Source: Klebsiella pneumoniae (GTDB lineage: Bacteria > Verrucomicrobiota > Verrucomicrobiia > Limisphaerales > SXTU01). From it: 40,732 bases of DNA. A program made the position numbers and the translations under genes. The notes under the pieces were generated by a model that saw only the letters and a list, made by a program, of their open reading frames with translations, was not told the origin of the DNA and ran no database searches. The stretch is from NCBI GenBank assembly GCA_943330855.2, contig CALQJI020000046.1:1-40732 (forward strand). The letters are read 5' to 3'. This document shows, in pieces, positions 8,074-17,129 of the stretch (position 1 is its first letter; each line of letters begins with the position of its first letter).

Positions 8074-10622
8074 AGCGAGCCTCTCTGCTCGGTGCGGGAA
8101 ATCGCTGAGTGGGCGAAGTAACCCACGGCAATCGCATCGCTCAGGCGCGGCAGGTCCACCAGCGTGGCGCTGACGACAGTGCCTGCCTCGGAGTCGTGCC
8201 AGTCGCCTTCGAGCGTGGTCAACTCGCGCGGGTCCAGCAGGCGCAGGCGCGCGACGCTTTCAATCAGCACGCGCTGGCCGGGGCTGGGAAGCGCGTTCTC
8301 GCGCTCGTGCGGCAGCCGGGCGAAATGCTTTTCGAGTTGGGCGAGCTGGAAGAGGAGCGAGCGCGGGTTCGTGTCGTCGAGCAGCACGAGGTCGTAAACG
8401 GCGGCGATGTTTGGCAGCAGCGTGTAGCGCGCACGGTAGGTGATGGCGCAGTCACACACGTCCAGCACGGTTTCGAGCAGGCTGGGATTGTCCGCTTCCG
8501 GCGAGCGCAGGGCGTTCGACAGGAAGGTGCAGAGATACACACCGCGCTCGATGCGCCGGCCCATGTCGAGGAATCGCCAGCCGTGCGCGCGGGTCATGTT
8601 CTCTCTCGCCAACCCGCTGAAGGCCGCGAGCGTGAGCATGGCCTGATGCAGGATGCCGACGGCGTCGCCGGACAGCGTCAGGCTGGACGTGGGCCGCGCC
8701 AGCATGTCGTCGAGCGAACTCAGGACGCGCCAGACTTCGTTCGAGGTGCGGTCGCGCACGAGCATGGCGAGCCGCTGAAGGTTCTCGGCGATGCGTCGCA
8801 GGCTGCCGGGACGCTTGGAGTCGAAGATGGCCGCGAGCAAGTCCGCTTCGAGCGCGTCGTGGTCGGCACGGATTTCGCGGCCCGCTTTGCCGGGCGTGAG
8901 TTGCCCCTGCGTCTCCAGCGTTTGTAGCAACGGCTCCAGGAACGGCAGCGAGCCGCCCGTAGCCTCGGGTCCGAAGCGCAGCAGCGCCGAGCGGAACATC
9001 CGCGTGGTGAAGTCAGCGCGCTCCACGTAGCGACCCAGCCAGTAAAAATTGTCCGCCATCCGGCTCGGCAGGTTGTTGCCGACGCGGCGCAGCTCGATGG
9101 CTTTGCCGCGCGTGGTCAGCAGCGAGGTGGCCTCGACTGGCTGCTCGCTCAACACCCAGGTGTCCATGCTCGCGCCGCCGCGCTGCATGGACACAAACTG
9201 TCCACTGGTCTCGCTCGCCACGCGCGTCAAGCCGCCGGGCATGAGCTGGTAGCCTTTCTCCGTCGCGACGAGATACACGCGCAGCGCCACGGGCCGCGCG
9301 GTCAGACCGTGCTCGCCCCACGCGGGCGCGACGGAGAGCCCCACGCGCTCTTGCGCCACGTATTGATGCGGCTGGAATCGAATGGCCGCTGCCAGCGCCT
9401 CGCGCTCGGCCTTGGTCAACTCGCGCTCGGGGTTGGAACCCTTCAGGCGGCTGCGGAAAGCGGGCTTCACGAACAACTCGTCGAGATGCTGCAGCACGTA
9501 TTTGCGCGCGGTCTGCTGGCCGCACCACCAAGTCGCGATGGACGGCAGCTTGAGTTCCTCGCCGAGCAGATGACGGCAAAGACCGGGCAGGAAGCCAAGG
9601 AAAGCGGGCTGTTGCAGCAGGCCGCTGCCGAGGGTGTTGGCGACCGCGACATTGCCAGCGCGAAGCGCTTCCACCAGGCCCGGCACGCCGAGCATCGAGT
9701 CGTTGCGCAGTTCGAGCGGGTCGCAAAAGTCGTCGTCCACCCGGCGCAGAATCACGTCCACCGGTTCGAGGCCGGAGAGGGTTTTCAGATAGACGCGGTC
9801 GTCGCGAACGGTGAGGTCCTGGCCCTCGACGAGCATGTAGCCGAGGTAGCGCGCGAGATAGGCCTGCTCGAAGTAAGTCTCGTTGTAAGGCCCCGGCGTG
9901 AGGAGGACGACGCGCGGGTTGTCCGGGTGGCGCGGGGCGAGGCGCGCGAGGGAATCGCGGACTTCGCGGAAGAAGCCGGCGAGGCGTTGCACATGCCCAT
10001 CGCGAAACGGGTCGGGCAACAGACGCGAGGTGATGAGGCGGTTCGCGAGCGCGTAGCCCGCGCCGGTGGGGATGGCCGTGCGGTCGGAGACGACCCACCA
10101 CTGGCCATCGGGCGTGCGTGCGAGGTCGGCGGCGTAGAAGTGAAGATGCGTTTCGCACGGCGGCTTGATGCCGTGGCAAGGGCGGAGGAAGTCCGGCTGC
10201 CCAAAGACCAGCGCCGGCGGCAGACGACCGGAGCGGATGAGCTCCTGCGGACCGTAGCAGTCGGCAAGAACGTGGTTGAGGAGCGTGGCGCGTTGGATGA
10301 GTGAGGTCTCCAGCGAACGCCACTCGGCGGCGGCGAGCACGAACGGCACCGGGTCGAGCTGCCAAGGACGCTCCATGCCGCGCGGGTCGCCATAGACGTT
10401 GTAGGTGATGCCGCCCTCGTGGAGCAGGCGACGGCAGGTGTCGGCGCGGCGCTTGAGTTCCTCCTGACCGAGGGAGTCAAGGTGACTCAGCAACGGCAGG
10501 TAATGCTCGCGCGGCTCGCCGCTGTCCGTGAGCAGTTCGTCGAAAGCGCCCGCCGCCGGCGAGTAGTTCGCCAGGAAATCAAAGTGGCGCTCGGCGTGCG
10601 CTGGCGCGGCGGGGGCGGTCAT
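8070..10622 (-). CDS. Fusion of circularly permuted ATP-grasp (type 2) and alpha-E domain
   Basis: Protein of 850 aa from the ATG at 10622. An in-frame ATG at 10670 and open frame to 10745 exist, but that stretch lies in or beside a palindromic repeat, so the shorter form is preferred. Residues ~20-495 are a circularly permuted ATP-grasp (COG2308), with [57 protein letters not shown] and [10 protein letters not shown]. Residues ~515-850 are an alpha-E domain (COG2307) beginning SRMADNFYWLGRYVERADFT. Members of this family are predicted ATP-dependent peptide-bond-forming enzymes. The ATP-grasp part carries SDRTAIPTG where the stand-alone copy at 15534-16973 has EDNGRCPSG, so the two belong to different subtypes. 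Confidence 0.9.
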   Translation of the reverse strand: MTAPAAPAHAERHFDFLANYSPAAGAFDELLTDSGEPREHYLPLLSHLDSLGQEELKRRADTCRRLLHEGGITYNVYGDPRGMERPWQLDPVPFVLAAAEWRSLETSLIQRATLLNHVLADCYGPQELIRSGRLPPALVFGQPDFLRPCHGIKPPCETHLHFYAADLARTPDGQWWVVSDRTAIPTGAGYALANRLITSRLLPDPFRDGHVQRLAGFFREVRDSLARLAPRHPDNPRVVLLTPGPYNETYFEQAYLARYLGYMLVEGQDLTVRDDRVYLKTLSGLEPVDVILRRVDDDFCDPLELRNDSMLGVPGLVEALRAGNVAVANTLGSGLLQQPAFLGFLPGLCRHLLGEELKLPSIATWWCGQQTARKYVLQHLDELFVKPAFRSRLKGSNPERELTKAEREALAAAIRFQPHQYVAQERVGLSVAPAWGEHGLTARPVALRVYLVATEKGYQLMPGGLTRVASETSGQFVSMQRGGASMDTWVLSEQPVEATSLLTTRGKAIELRRVGNNLPSRMADNFYWLGRYVERADFTTRMFRSALLRFGPEATGGSLPFLEPLLQTLETQGQLTPGKAGREIRADHDALEADLLAAIFDSKRPGSLRRIAENLQRLAMLVRDRTSNEVWRVLSSLDDMLARPTSSLTLSGDAVGILHQAMLTLAAFSGLARENMTRAHGWRFLDMGRRIERGVYLCTFLSNALRSPEADNPSLLETVLDVCDCAITYRARYTLLPNIAAVYDLVLLDDTNPRSLLFQLAQLEKHFARLPHERENALPSPGQRVLIESVARLRLLDPRELTTLEGDWHDSEAGTVVSATLVDLPRLSDAIAVGYFAHSAISRTEQRGSL

Positions 10623-10672
10623 TGCGTGGCGAGGTTGTAACGAAGGTGTGGCGATGAGGCGAGTGCTCATGT

Positions 10673-10820
10673 CGCCGTAGCGCCGGTTTCCAAACCCGTT
10701 GCGTCGCAGATTTCCAAACCGGCAACGCGTGAGGAGTTCCAACACGGACGTCGCGGCCCGCGGTCAGCGGGTTTGAAAACCCGCGACACAGCAGACTTGG
10801 GAGTCTGCGCTACGGGGACA
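10673..10820. repeat. Compound palindromic repeat between cluster genes
   Basis: The gap between the DUF2126 gene and the fusion gene is packed with hairpins. The outer ends are near-inverted (GTCGCCGTAGCGCC at 10673 and GCGCTACGGGGAC at 10808-10820). Inside lie GCAGACTTGGGAGTCTGC (10790-10807) and GCGGGTTTGAAAACCCGC (about 10766-10783). It resembles a dispersed REP-type element. Lying just 3' of the DUF2126 stop, it could stabilise or terminate the upstream message. Confidence 0.7.
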
Positions 10821-10835
10821 ACCCGATGTGCCCGT

Positions 10836-13800
10836 TCACACATTCCTCAAATCCAGTGTGAAGGGCATCTCTGCGTTGACCTCCGTTGGTTTCACCTTCA
10901 TCGGGCCGGGCGTGTGGCCGAGGCGGAAGAAGCGCGCGAGGCGGCGGCTCTCGGCTTCGTAGGCGTTCACCGGGAAGGTCGTGTAGTTGCGTCCGCCGGG
11001 ATGCGCGACGTGGTAGGTGCAGCCGCCGATGCTCTTCCCATTCCAGGTATCCACCACATCGAACGTGAGCGGCGCGTGGACACCAATGGTCGGCTGCAAA
11101 CAACTCGCCGGTTGCCACGCGCGGTAGCGGACGCCCGCGATGTATTCGCCGTGCGTGCCGGTCGGGTGCAGCGGGATGGCGTGGCCGTTGCAGGTGATGA
11201 CGTGACGCGAGTCGGTGAGGCCGCGTGCCTTGACCTGCACGCGTTCGAGCGAGGAGTCCACGTAGCGCACGGTGCCGCCGCCGCCGGGTTCTTCGCCGAG
11301 GACGTGCCACGGCTCCAGCGCCTGGCGGAGTTCCAGCGTGGTATTCCGCAGCTCGATGTCGCCGAACTGCGGGAAGCGGAACTCAAAGTGCGGCGCGAAC
11401 CACTCGGACTTCATCGCGTAGCCGGCGTCTTGCAAGTCCGCGACGACATCCTGCAAGTCCGACCAGACGAAGTGCGGCAGCATCCAGCGGTCGTGAATCT
11501 GCGTGCCCCAGCGCACGAGCTTCGCGTTGTAGGGCTGCTGCCAGAACTTCGCGACCAGCGTGCGCAGGAGGAGTTGTTGCGCGAGGCTCATCTCGGCGTG
11601 CGGCGGCATCTCGAACGCGCGCATCTCCAAGAGGCCGAGGCGACCGCTGCTGCTGTCGGGCGAGTAGAGCTTATCAATGCTGAACTCGGCGCGATGCGTG
11701 TTGCCCGTGGCGTCGATGAGCAGGTTGCGGAACAGCCGGTCCGTTTGCCACGCGGGCACGGGGGCGAAGTCCTTGATTTGCTTGAAGGCGACTTCCAGCT
11801 CGTAAAGCGAGTCGTTGCGCGCCTCGTCAATGCGCGGGCTCTGGCTCGTTGGCCCGATGGACAGGCTGCTGAACAGGAACGACAGCGACGGATGATTCTG
11901 CCAGTAGGCGATGAGGCTCTTGAGCAGGTCGGGCCGGCGCAGGAGCGGCGAGTCCGCCGGCGTCGCGCCGCCGAGGACGATGTGGTTGCCGCCGCCCGTG
12001 CCGGTGTGGCGACCGTCCATCATGAACTTCTCGGTGCCGAGCCGCGTTTGCCGGGCCTCTTCGTAGAGCGTGGTGGTTTGCTTGACCATGTCGTCCCACG
12101 TCGCAGTGGGGTGCATGTTGACCTCGATGACGCCGGGGTCGGGCGTGACCTTGAGGACGCTCAGGCGCGGGTCGTGGGGCGGCGTGTAGCCTTCGATGAC
12201 GACCGGTGTTTTCAACTGCGCGGCGGTGTCCTCCACGGCGGCGACGAGTTCCAAGTAATCTTCCAGCGTCGCGACCGGCGGCATGAAGACGTGCAGTCGT
12301 CCGCCGCGCGGCTCGACGCAGAGCGCGGTGCGGACAATCCACGCGGCGGATTCTCCGCGCGCGGGCTCGCGCGTGGGATCGTCGAGCAACTCGGCCTTGC
12401 GGACGTCTTCGTCGGTCTGGTCGCGACGACGGAGCGCGGCGGCTTTCTTGCGCGCGGGCGTGCTGACTTGCAGGTAGCGCTGGCGGAACTCCGCGCGCTC
12501 CGGCAGCGGCGGGCGCGCGACGGACGGGTCGAGTTCGTTGAGGTAGGGGTAATCCGACTCGCTAACCCAGGGGAGCGAATCGAGCGGCAGGCGGAAACCC
12601 ATCGATGAATCGCCGGGGAACAGGAGGAGTTTCTCGGCCCGCAGAAACCACGGCCCGCTGGCCCACACCGGGAAGCAGTTCCGCCACGCCCGTTGCACCG
12701 GCAGCGCGTGCCCGACGAGGCGGTCGAGGCCGTGCTCCAGAATCTTCGCGAGCCGGGCGCGCTCTTCGTCGGCCTTCAAACCGGCTTTGTGCGGGTCCAC
12801 GTTTCCGGGCAAGCGGCGCTCCTTCCACAGATGGTAAAACGGGTCTTCGTAGCCGGGCATTATCCACTGCGGGTCCGCGCCCAAGCGCCCGGCCAGCGCG
12901 GCCATGAAGCGCGCGGAGTCGTCGGTGGTGTGGCCGTAAGCGGTCTTTTCGTCCGCGATGAGCGCGGGATTTTCCCAGACGGGATGGCCGTCTTTGCGCC
13001 AGTAGCAGGCGAAGGCCCAGCGCGGCAGGGACTCGCCGGGATAGGCCTTGCCTTGGCCGTAGTGCAGCAGCGCGCCGGGGGCGAAGCGGCGTTGCAAGCG
13101 GCGGATGAGTTCGTCGGCGAGCGGGCGCTTCGTCGGGCCGAGCGCGGCGATGTTCCACTCGGCTCCATTCATGTCATCAATGCTCACGAAGGTCGGCTCG
13201 CCGCCCATCGTGAGGCGCACGTCGTGTTGCTTCAGGTCGGCGTCCACGGCATGGCCGAGCTTCGCAATCTCCGCCCACTGCTCCGCCGTGTAAGGCTTCG
13301 TGACGCGCGGCGACTCGTGGATGCGTGTGACCTTCATCTCCACCTTGAAATCGCACTCGCAGTCCTCCACGACGCCCGAGATGGGTGCGGCGCTCGACGG
13401 ATCGGGCGTGGCAGCGAGCGGGATGTGGCCTTCGCCGGCAAGCAAACCGCTGGTCGGGTCGAGGCCAATCCAGCCCGCGCCCGGCAGATAGACTTCGCAC
13501 CACGCGTGAAGGTCGGTGAAGTCCTGCTCCGCGCCACTGGGGCCGTCGAGGGATTTTAGGTCGGGCTTGAGCTGAATCAGGTAGCCGCTGACAAAGCGCG
13601 CCGCGAGGCCGCAGTGGCGGAAGAGTTGCACCAGCAACCACGCCGAGTCGCGACACGAACCGCTCAACGTGGCGAGCGTCTGGTCCGGGGTTTGCACGCC
13701 CGGCTCGAGGCGGATGAGATACTTGATGTCCTTCCAGAGCCGCTGGTTGAAGGCGACGAGGAAATCAATCGTGCGCGGGCGCGTGTCCTGGGTAGGCGTC

Positions 13801-14342
13801 GACGTGAGGAGGCTCTGACCAGCGGGTTGCGTGTCGTGAGCGGCAGGCGGCTGCGATGAAGTCAGCGCCTCGTCACTTCGGCTCCTACCCACTACGGCGC
13901 GATTCAGGAACGTGACGTTTTCTCCCAGCGCGTCACGACTTACGGAGTCGAGGTAGGACTTGAATTTGGGCGAGAGCGGGCACTTGAGTTGAAAAGGCTC
14001 CAGCTCGTGGTCGAGCGTGCTGTCGTAGCGGAACGGGAACTGTTCGGCGTGCGGCTCCAGGAAGAAGTCGAAGGGGTTGAGCACCGACATCTCGGCCACG
14101 AGGTCCACCTCGATGCAGAACTTCCTCGTCTGCTCGGGGAAGACGAGGCGCGCGAGGTAGTTGGACTGCGGGTCCTGCTGCCAGTTGACGAAGTGCGGCT
14201 CTGGCAGCACACGCAGCGAGTAGCTCAGGATGCGCGTCCGGCAATGCGGCGCGGGCCGCAGCCGAACGACCTGCGGGCCGAGGGTGACGAGGCGGTCGTA
14301 GCGGTAATGGGTGCGGTGGTGGAGGGCGATGTGGAGGGACAT
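10836..14342 (-). CDS. Transglutaminase-DUF2126 giant protein (COG4196)
   Basis: Protein of 1168 aa. Residues 1-~100 are the bacterial transglutaminase N-terminal domain (IALHHRTHYRYDRLVTLGPQ). Residues ~190-300 are the core, with Cys230 in SGSCRDSAW, His279 in DLHAWCEV and Asp295 in GLDPTSG. From ~375 to the end is the DUF2126 region (VRLTMGGEPTFVSIDD, PHDPRLSVLKVTPDPGVIEV, HTGTGGGNHIVLGGA, AEFSIDKLYSP). GVIEVNMHPT and TGGGNH resemble carboxylate-amine-ligase/glutamine-synthetase-like active sites, a known suggestion for this family. Residues ~151-185 (GRSRSDEALTSS to STPT) interrupt the domain boundary and are encoded by an in-frame palindromic element. It has no signal peptide. It is the third gene of the cluster. 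Confidence 0.9.
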   Translation of the reverse strand: MSLHIALHHRTHYRYDRLVTLGPQVVRLRPAPHCRTRILSYSLRVLPEPHFVNWQQDPQSNYLARLVFPEQTRKFCIEVDLVAEMSVLNPFDFFLEPHAEQFPFRYDSTLDHELEPFQLKCPLSPKFKSYLDSVSRDALGENVTFLNRAVVGRSRSDEALTSSQPPAAHDTQPAGQSLLTSTPTQDTRPRTIDFLVAFNQRLWKDIKYLIRLEPGVQTPDQTLATLSGSCRDSAWLLVQLFRHCGLAARFVSGYLIQLKPDLKSLDGPSGAEQDFTDLHAWCEVYLPGAGWIGLDPTSGLLAGEGHIPLAATPDPSSAAPISGVVEDCECDFKVEMKVTRIHESPRVTKPYTAEQWAEIAKLGHAVDADLKQHDVRLTMGGEPTFVSIDDMNGAEWNIAALGPTKRPLADELIRRLQRRFAPGALLHYGQGKAYPGESLPRWAFACYWRKDGHPVWENPALIADEKTAYGHTTDDSARFMAALAGRLGADPQWIMPGYEDPFYHLWKERRLPGNVDPHKAGLKADEERARLAKILEHGLDRLVGHALPVQRAWRNCFPVWASGPWFLRAEKLLLFPGDSSMGFRLPLDSLPWVSESDYPYLNELDPSVARPPLPERAEFRQRYLQVSTPARKKAAALRRRDQTDEDVRKAELLDDPTREPARGESAAWIVRTALCVEPRGGRLHVFMPPVATLEDYLELVAAVEDTAAQLKTPVVIEGYTPPHDPRLSVLKVTPDPGVIEVNMHPTATWDDMVKQTTTLYEEARQTRLGTEKFMMDGRHTGTGGGNHIVLGGATPADSPLLRRPDLLKSLIAYWQNHPSLSFLFSSLSIGPTSQSPRIDEARNDSLYELEVAFKQIKDFAPVPAWQTDRLFRNLLIDATGNTHRAEFSIDKLYSPDSSSGRLGLLEMRAFEMPPHAEMSLAQQLLLRTLVAKFWQQPYNAKLVRWGTQIHDRWMLPHFVWSDLQDVVADLQDAGYAMKSEWFAPHFEFRFPQFGDIELRNTTLELRQALEPWHVLGEEPGGGGTVRYVDSSLERVQVKARGLTDSRHVITCNGHAIPLHPTGTHGEYIAGVRYRAWQPASCLQPTIGVHAPLTFDVVDTWNGKSIGGCTYHVAHPGGRNYTTFPVNAYEAESRRLARFFRLGHTPGPMKVKPTEVNAEMPFTLDLRNV
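13790..13890. repeat. REP-like palindrome inserted in frame in the DUF2126 gene
   Basis: A 30-bp arm at 13790-13819 matches the reverse complement of 13861-13890 at 25 of 30 positions, with a 41-bp centre. All three frames on the - strand were not checked, but the gene's own frame stays open through the element and encodes a Ser/Thr/Pro/Gln-rich linker. The core GTAGGAGCCGAAGTGACGAG resembles a dispersed intergenic repeat of Verrucomicrobiota genomes (from memory). Confidence 0.8.
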
Positions 14343-14352
14343 GGGGAGGGGG

Positions 14353-14423
14353 AAGTAATTAGTGCCTAGTGATTAGTGGGAGCGTGCGCGGGGTTTTGAA
14401 CTTAGCACTAATTACTAGTCACT
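14353..14423. repeat. AT-rich hairpin repeat, copy A
   Basis: AGTAATTAGTGCCTAGTGAT at 14353-14372 and AGCACTAATTACTAGTCACT at 14404-14423 are imperfect inverted copies, set in otherwise GC-rich DNA. They lie between the alpha-E stop and the DUF2126 start, overlapping the last codons of alpha-E. The same AGTAATTAGTGCTTAGT-type unit recurs at 15449-15533. Confidence 0.7.
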
Positions 14424-15441
14424 TGCTTTGCTGCTGCTGCTCCTCCTGCTGCACGAGCATCTGCCCGTCGATAATGGCGATGGACTGGAAGAAGTAGGCG
14501 GCGAACAGCGCGTCGCCGATGGCGTTGAGCTTGAGCTGGAACTGGTCGAGATACTGGTGCAGCCCTTGGTCGAAGATTTCATCCACGGTGCTGAACTTCA
14601 GCTCGGCTTCGAGCCGGCCCGCGAGCTTCTCGGCGTCGTTGGAGAAGCGGCCCTCGGGCACCCCGGAGATGCGGCGAAGCGAGAGGTTCAGCTCCTTGAT
14701 GCAGAAGCGCGCTGAGCGGGGGAAGTCCTCGTTCAGCAGGAGGAATTCCGCCACGAGCTTCGGATGCACCTCGGCGCTGTGGATGGACTTGTAGGCGTCC
14801 CACGCGCTGCACGAGCGCAGGATGGCGGACCATTCGAGGGCGTCGGTTTGGCTCACGGTGGCAGGCGCGCCGCGCTCCGGCAGTGTGTGGTAGCGGAGGT
14901 CGAGGATGCGCGAGGTCTTGTCCGCGCGCTCGATGAACTTGCCGGCCTCGCTGAAGTTCCAGCCTTCGTTGCGAATGGCCGTGGCGCGGCTGAGGCCGAT
15001 GAGGATGAGCGCCGACGCCTTCACCTGCTGGAAGAAGTCGCTCGGGCTTTCCTGCCAGACCTGCCGCGCTTGCGGCGAGCGGACGAAGAGGTAGAGGCGG
15101 TTCAGTTCCTCCCACAGCTCGCTGGTAATCTGGTCACGCACCATGCGGGCGTTCTCGCGCGCCTGGCAAATGGAGGCGACGAGCGAGTTCGGGTTCTCCA
15201 TCTGGAAGACGAGGAACTCGGTGACGTTCTTGCCGGTGGCCTTCTTGTGGTGTTGGAGGAACGACTCCTCATCGCCGGTGCTCTGGACGATGGGCATCCA
15301 GTGGTCGGCGAGGCGCTGGTCGTTGAGCGAACGGAAGTCGAGGAGGAGTTGGAGGTTCACGTCCACGATGCGCGCGATGTTCTCGGCGCGCTCGATAGAA
15401 CGAGCCATCCAGTAGAGGCAGTTGGCGACGCGGGAGAGCAT
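14419..15441 (-). CDS. Stand-alone alpha-E domain protein (COG2307)
   Basis: Protein of 340 aa, nearly all helical. It opens with the family signature MLSRVANCLYWMARSIERAE; further conserved blocks are ARENARMVRDQITSELWEEL and LIGLSRATAIRNEGWNFSEA, followed by GKFIERADKTSRILD. The C-terminus ends in Gln/Glu repeats (QQEEQQQQSK). Alpha-E proteins accompany circularly permuted ATP-grasp enzymes and are thought to be part of the ligation complex; their exact role is unproven. It lies between the stand-alone ATP-grasp gene and the transglutaminase-DUF2126 gene, each separated by an AT-rich hairpin repeat. Confidence 0.92.
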   Translation of the reverse strand: MLSRVANCLYWMARSIERAENIARIVDVNLQLLLDFRSLNDQRLADHWMPIVQSTGDEESFLQHHKKATGKNVTEFLVFQMENPNSLVASICQARENARMVRDQITSELWEELNRLYLFVRSPQARQVWQESPSDFFQQVKASALILIGLSRATAIRNEGWNFSEAGKFIERADKTSRILDLRYHTLPERGAPATVSQTDALEWSAILRSCSAWDAYKSIHSAEVHPKLVAEFLLLNEDFPRSARFCIKELNLSLRRISGVPEGRFSNDAEKLAGRLEAELKFSTVDEIFDQGLHQYLDQFQLKLNAIGDALFAAYFFQSIAIIDGQMLVQQEEQQQQSK

Positions 15442-15448
15442 GGCAAAG

Positions 15449-15533
15449 TGATTAGTGGTTAGTAATCAGTGAGGGTGGCGTGGTGCGCTTGGTAGGTGGG
15501 TGCATGACTAATTACTAAGCACTAATTACTTCA
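15449..15533. repeat. AT-rich hairpin repeat, copy B
   Basis: GTGATTAGTGGTTAGTAATC at 15449-15468 and ACTAATTACTAAGCACTAAT at 15508-15527 are imperfect inverted copies of the unit also found at 14353-14423. It fills the gap between the ATP-grasp stop and the alpha-E start. Confidence 0.7.
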
Positions 15534-16973
15534 TCACTCATCTCCATAAAGCACCCACGTATCCTTGCTCCCGCCGCCTTGCGACGAGTTGACGACGAGC
15601 GAGCCTTTCCGCAGCGCGACGCGCGTGAGGCCGCCGGGGACGATGACAATCTTCTCGCCGTAAATGATGTAGGGCCGCAGGTCAATGTGCCGCCCCTCGA
15701 ACGCGCCGCCATCCACCTGCGTCGGGTGGCGCGAGAGCGAAATCATCGGCTGCCCGATGTAGTTGCGCGGGTCGGCCTCGATGGCCTTGCGGAAGGTCTC
15801 AATTTCCTCCTGCGACGCCTTCGGGCCCATCAGCATCCCGTAGCCGCCGGACTCGTTCGCGGCCTTCACGACGAGCTTTGAGAGGTTTTCCAGGATGTAT
15901 TTCTTGTCCGCCTCCTCGCTGGCGAGGTAGGTCGGGACGTTCGGGATGATGGGCTCCTGATCGAGGTAATACTTAATCATCCGCGGGACGAAGTAATACA
16001 TCACCTTGTCGTCCGCGATGCCCGTGCCGATGGAGTTGGCGAGCGAGACATTGCCGGCGCGATAGGCGCGGACGAGGCCGGGGACGCCGAGCATGGAGTC
16101 GCGGCGGAAAACCGTCGGGTCGATGAAGTCGTCGTCAATGCGCCGGTAGATGACGTGGACGGGACGCAGGCCCTTGGTCGTGCGCATGAAGACGCGGGCG
16201 TCGCGCACCACGAGGTCGCGGCCCTCGACAATCTCGATGCCCATCTGCCGCGCGAGGTAGGTGTGCTCGAAGTAAGCGGAGTTGTAAGCGCCCGGCGTGA
16301 GCAGCACCACCGTCGGGTCCGCCACGCCGGCGGGCGCGATGTGGTTGAGCATCCGCAGCAACTCCTGCGGGTAATCCTCCACCGGCCGCACGCCGATGTC
16401 CTCGAACATCCCGGGGAACGACCGCTTCATCGCGCGGCGGTTTTCCAGCACGTAGCTCACCCCGCTGGGGCAGCGACCGTTATCCTCGAGCACCATCCAT
16501 TGCCCGTCGCCGTCCCGAATCAGGTCCGATCCGCAGACGTGGATGTAAATGTCCTTGGGCACGTTGAAGCCCGCGAACTCGCGGCGAAAATGCTTTCCCG
16601 ACAGGACGTAGTGCGCCGGGATGACGCCGTCCTTGAGGATGCGTTGCTCGTGATAGATGTCGTGGAGGAAGAGGTTCAGCGCCGTGATGCGCTGCGTCAG
16701 CCCGCGCTCCAGATACTCCCACTCCTTCGCCGGGATGATGCGCGGCAGTAGGTCGAAGGGAAAAATCTTCTCCGTCCCCGCCTCGTCGCCATAGACGTTG
16801 AACGTGATGCCCTGCCGGAGAAACGCCACATCCACCGAACGCCGCTTGAGGTCGAACTCCGGTGCCTTGAGCGCCTTGAAGTGCTTGCGGAGCTTTTTGT
16901 AGTGCGGACGCGGCTGCCCGGCTGCGTCCAACATCTCATCAAAGAATCCGTCGTGCTCGTAGCGTTCCAGCAT
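15534..16973 (-). CDS. Stand-alone circularly permuted ATP-grasp type 2 protein (COG2308)
   Basis: Protein of 479 aa, full length for the family. Motifs include [20 protein letters not shown] (about 55-74), [20 protein letters not shown] (156-175), [44 protein letters not shown], and [15 protein letters not shown] near the end. The EDN and ESGGYGM blocks are expected nucleotide- and metal-binding elements. It is the first gene of the - strand cluster. The likely role is ATP-dependent ligation of an amino acid or peptide, followed by the alpha-E and transglutaminase partners. It is paralogous to the N-terminal half of the 8070-10622 fusion. Confidence 0.93.
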   Translation of the reverse strand: MLERYEHDGFFDEMLDAAGQPRPHYKKLRKHFKALKAPEFDLKRRSVDVAFLRQGITFNVYGDEAGTEKIFPFDLLPRIIPAKEWEYLERGLTQRITALNLFLHDIYHEQRILKDGVIPAHYVLSGKHFRREFAGFNVPKDIYIHVCGSDLIRDGDGQWMVLEDNGRCPSGVSYVLENRRAMKRSFPGMFEDIGVRPVEDYPQELLRMLNHIAPAGVADPTVVLLTPGAYNSAYFEHTYLARQMGIEIVEGRDLVVRDARVFMRTTKGLRPVHVIYRRIDDDFIDPTVFRRDSMLGVPGLVRAYRAGNVSLANSIGTGIADDKVMYYFVPRMIKYYLDQEPIIPNVPTYLASEEADKKYILENLSKLVVKAANESGGYGMLMGPKASQEEIETFRKAIEADPRNYIGQPMISLSRHPTQVDGGAFEGRHIDLRPYIIYGEKIVIVPGGLTRVALRKGSLVVNSSQGGGSKDTWVLYGDE

Positions 16974-17129
16974 GGCGATGGCTTGTTTTGTTCACGACGG
17001 CAAAGAGTTGGCAGCAACATGGACGGCTTTGCCCATTTCCAGCTCTGCTCGCGCTGGATTATCTCTAACGCAAGTTGCGTGCCGCACTGTCTTCACGGGC
17101 GCATCGCCCAGCACTTAACGCGCTGGCCA

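Noticed and set aside
10623..10745. Longer N-terminus for the ATP-grasp/alpha-E fusion
   Set aside because: Most of the added sequence lies in or at the edge of a palindromic repeat and does not look like the conserved N-terminus.
10773..12608. Long + strand frame over the DUF2126 gene
   Set aside because: Its product has no recognisable motif and mirrors codon bias of the true gene on the other strand.
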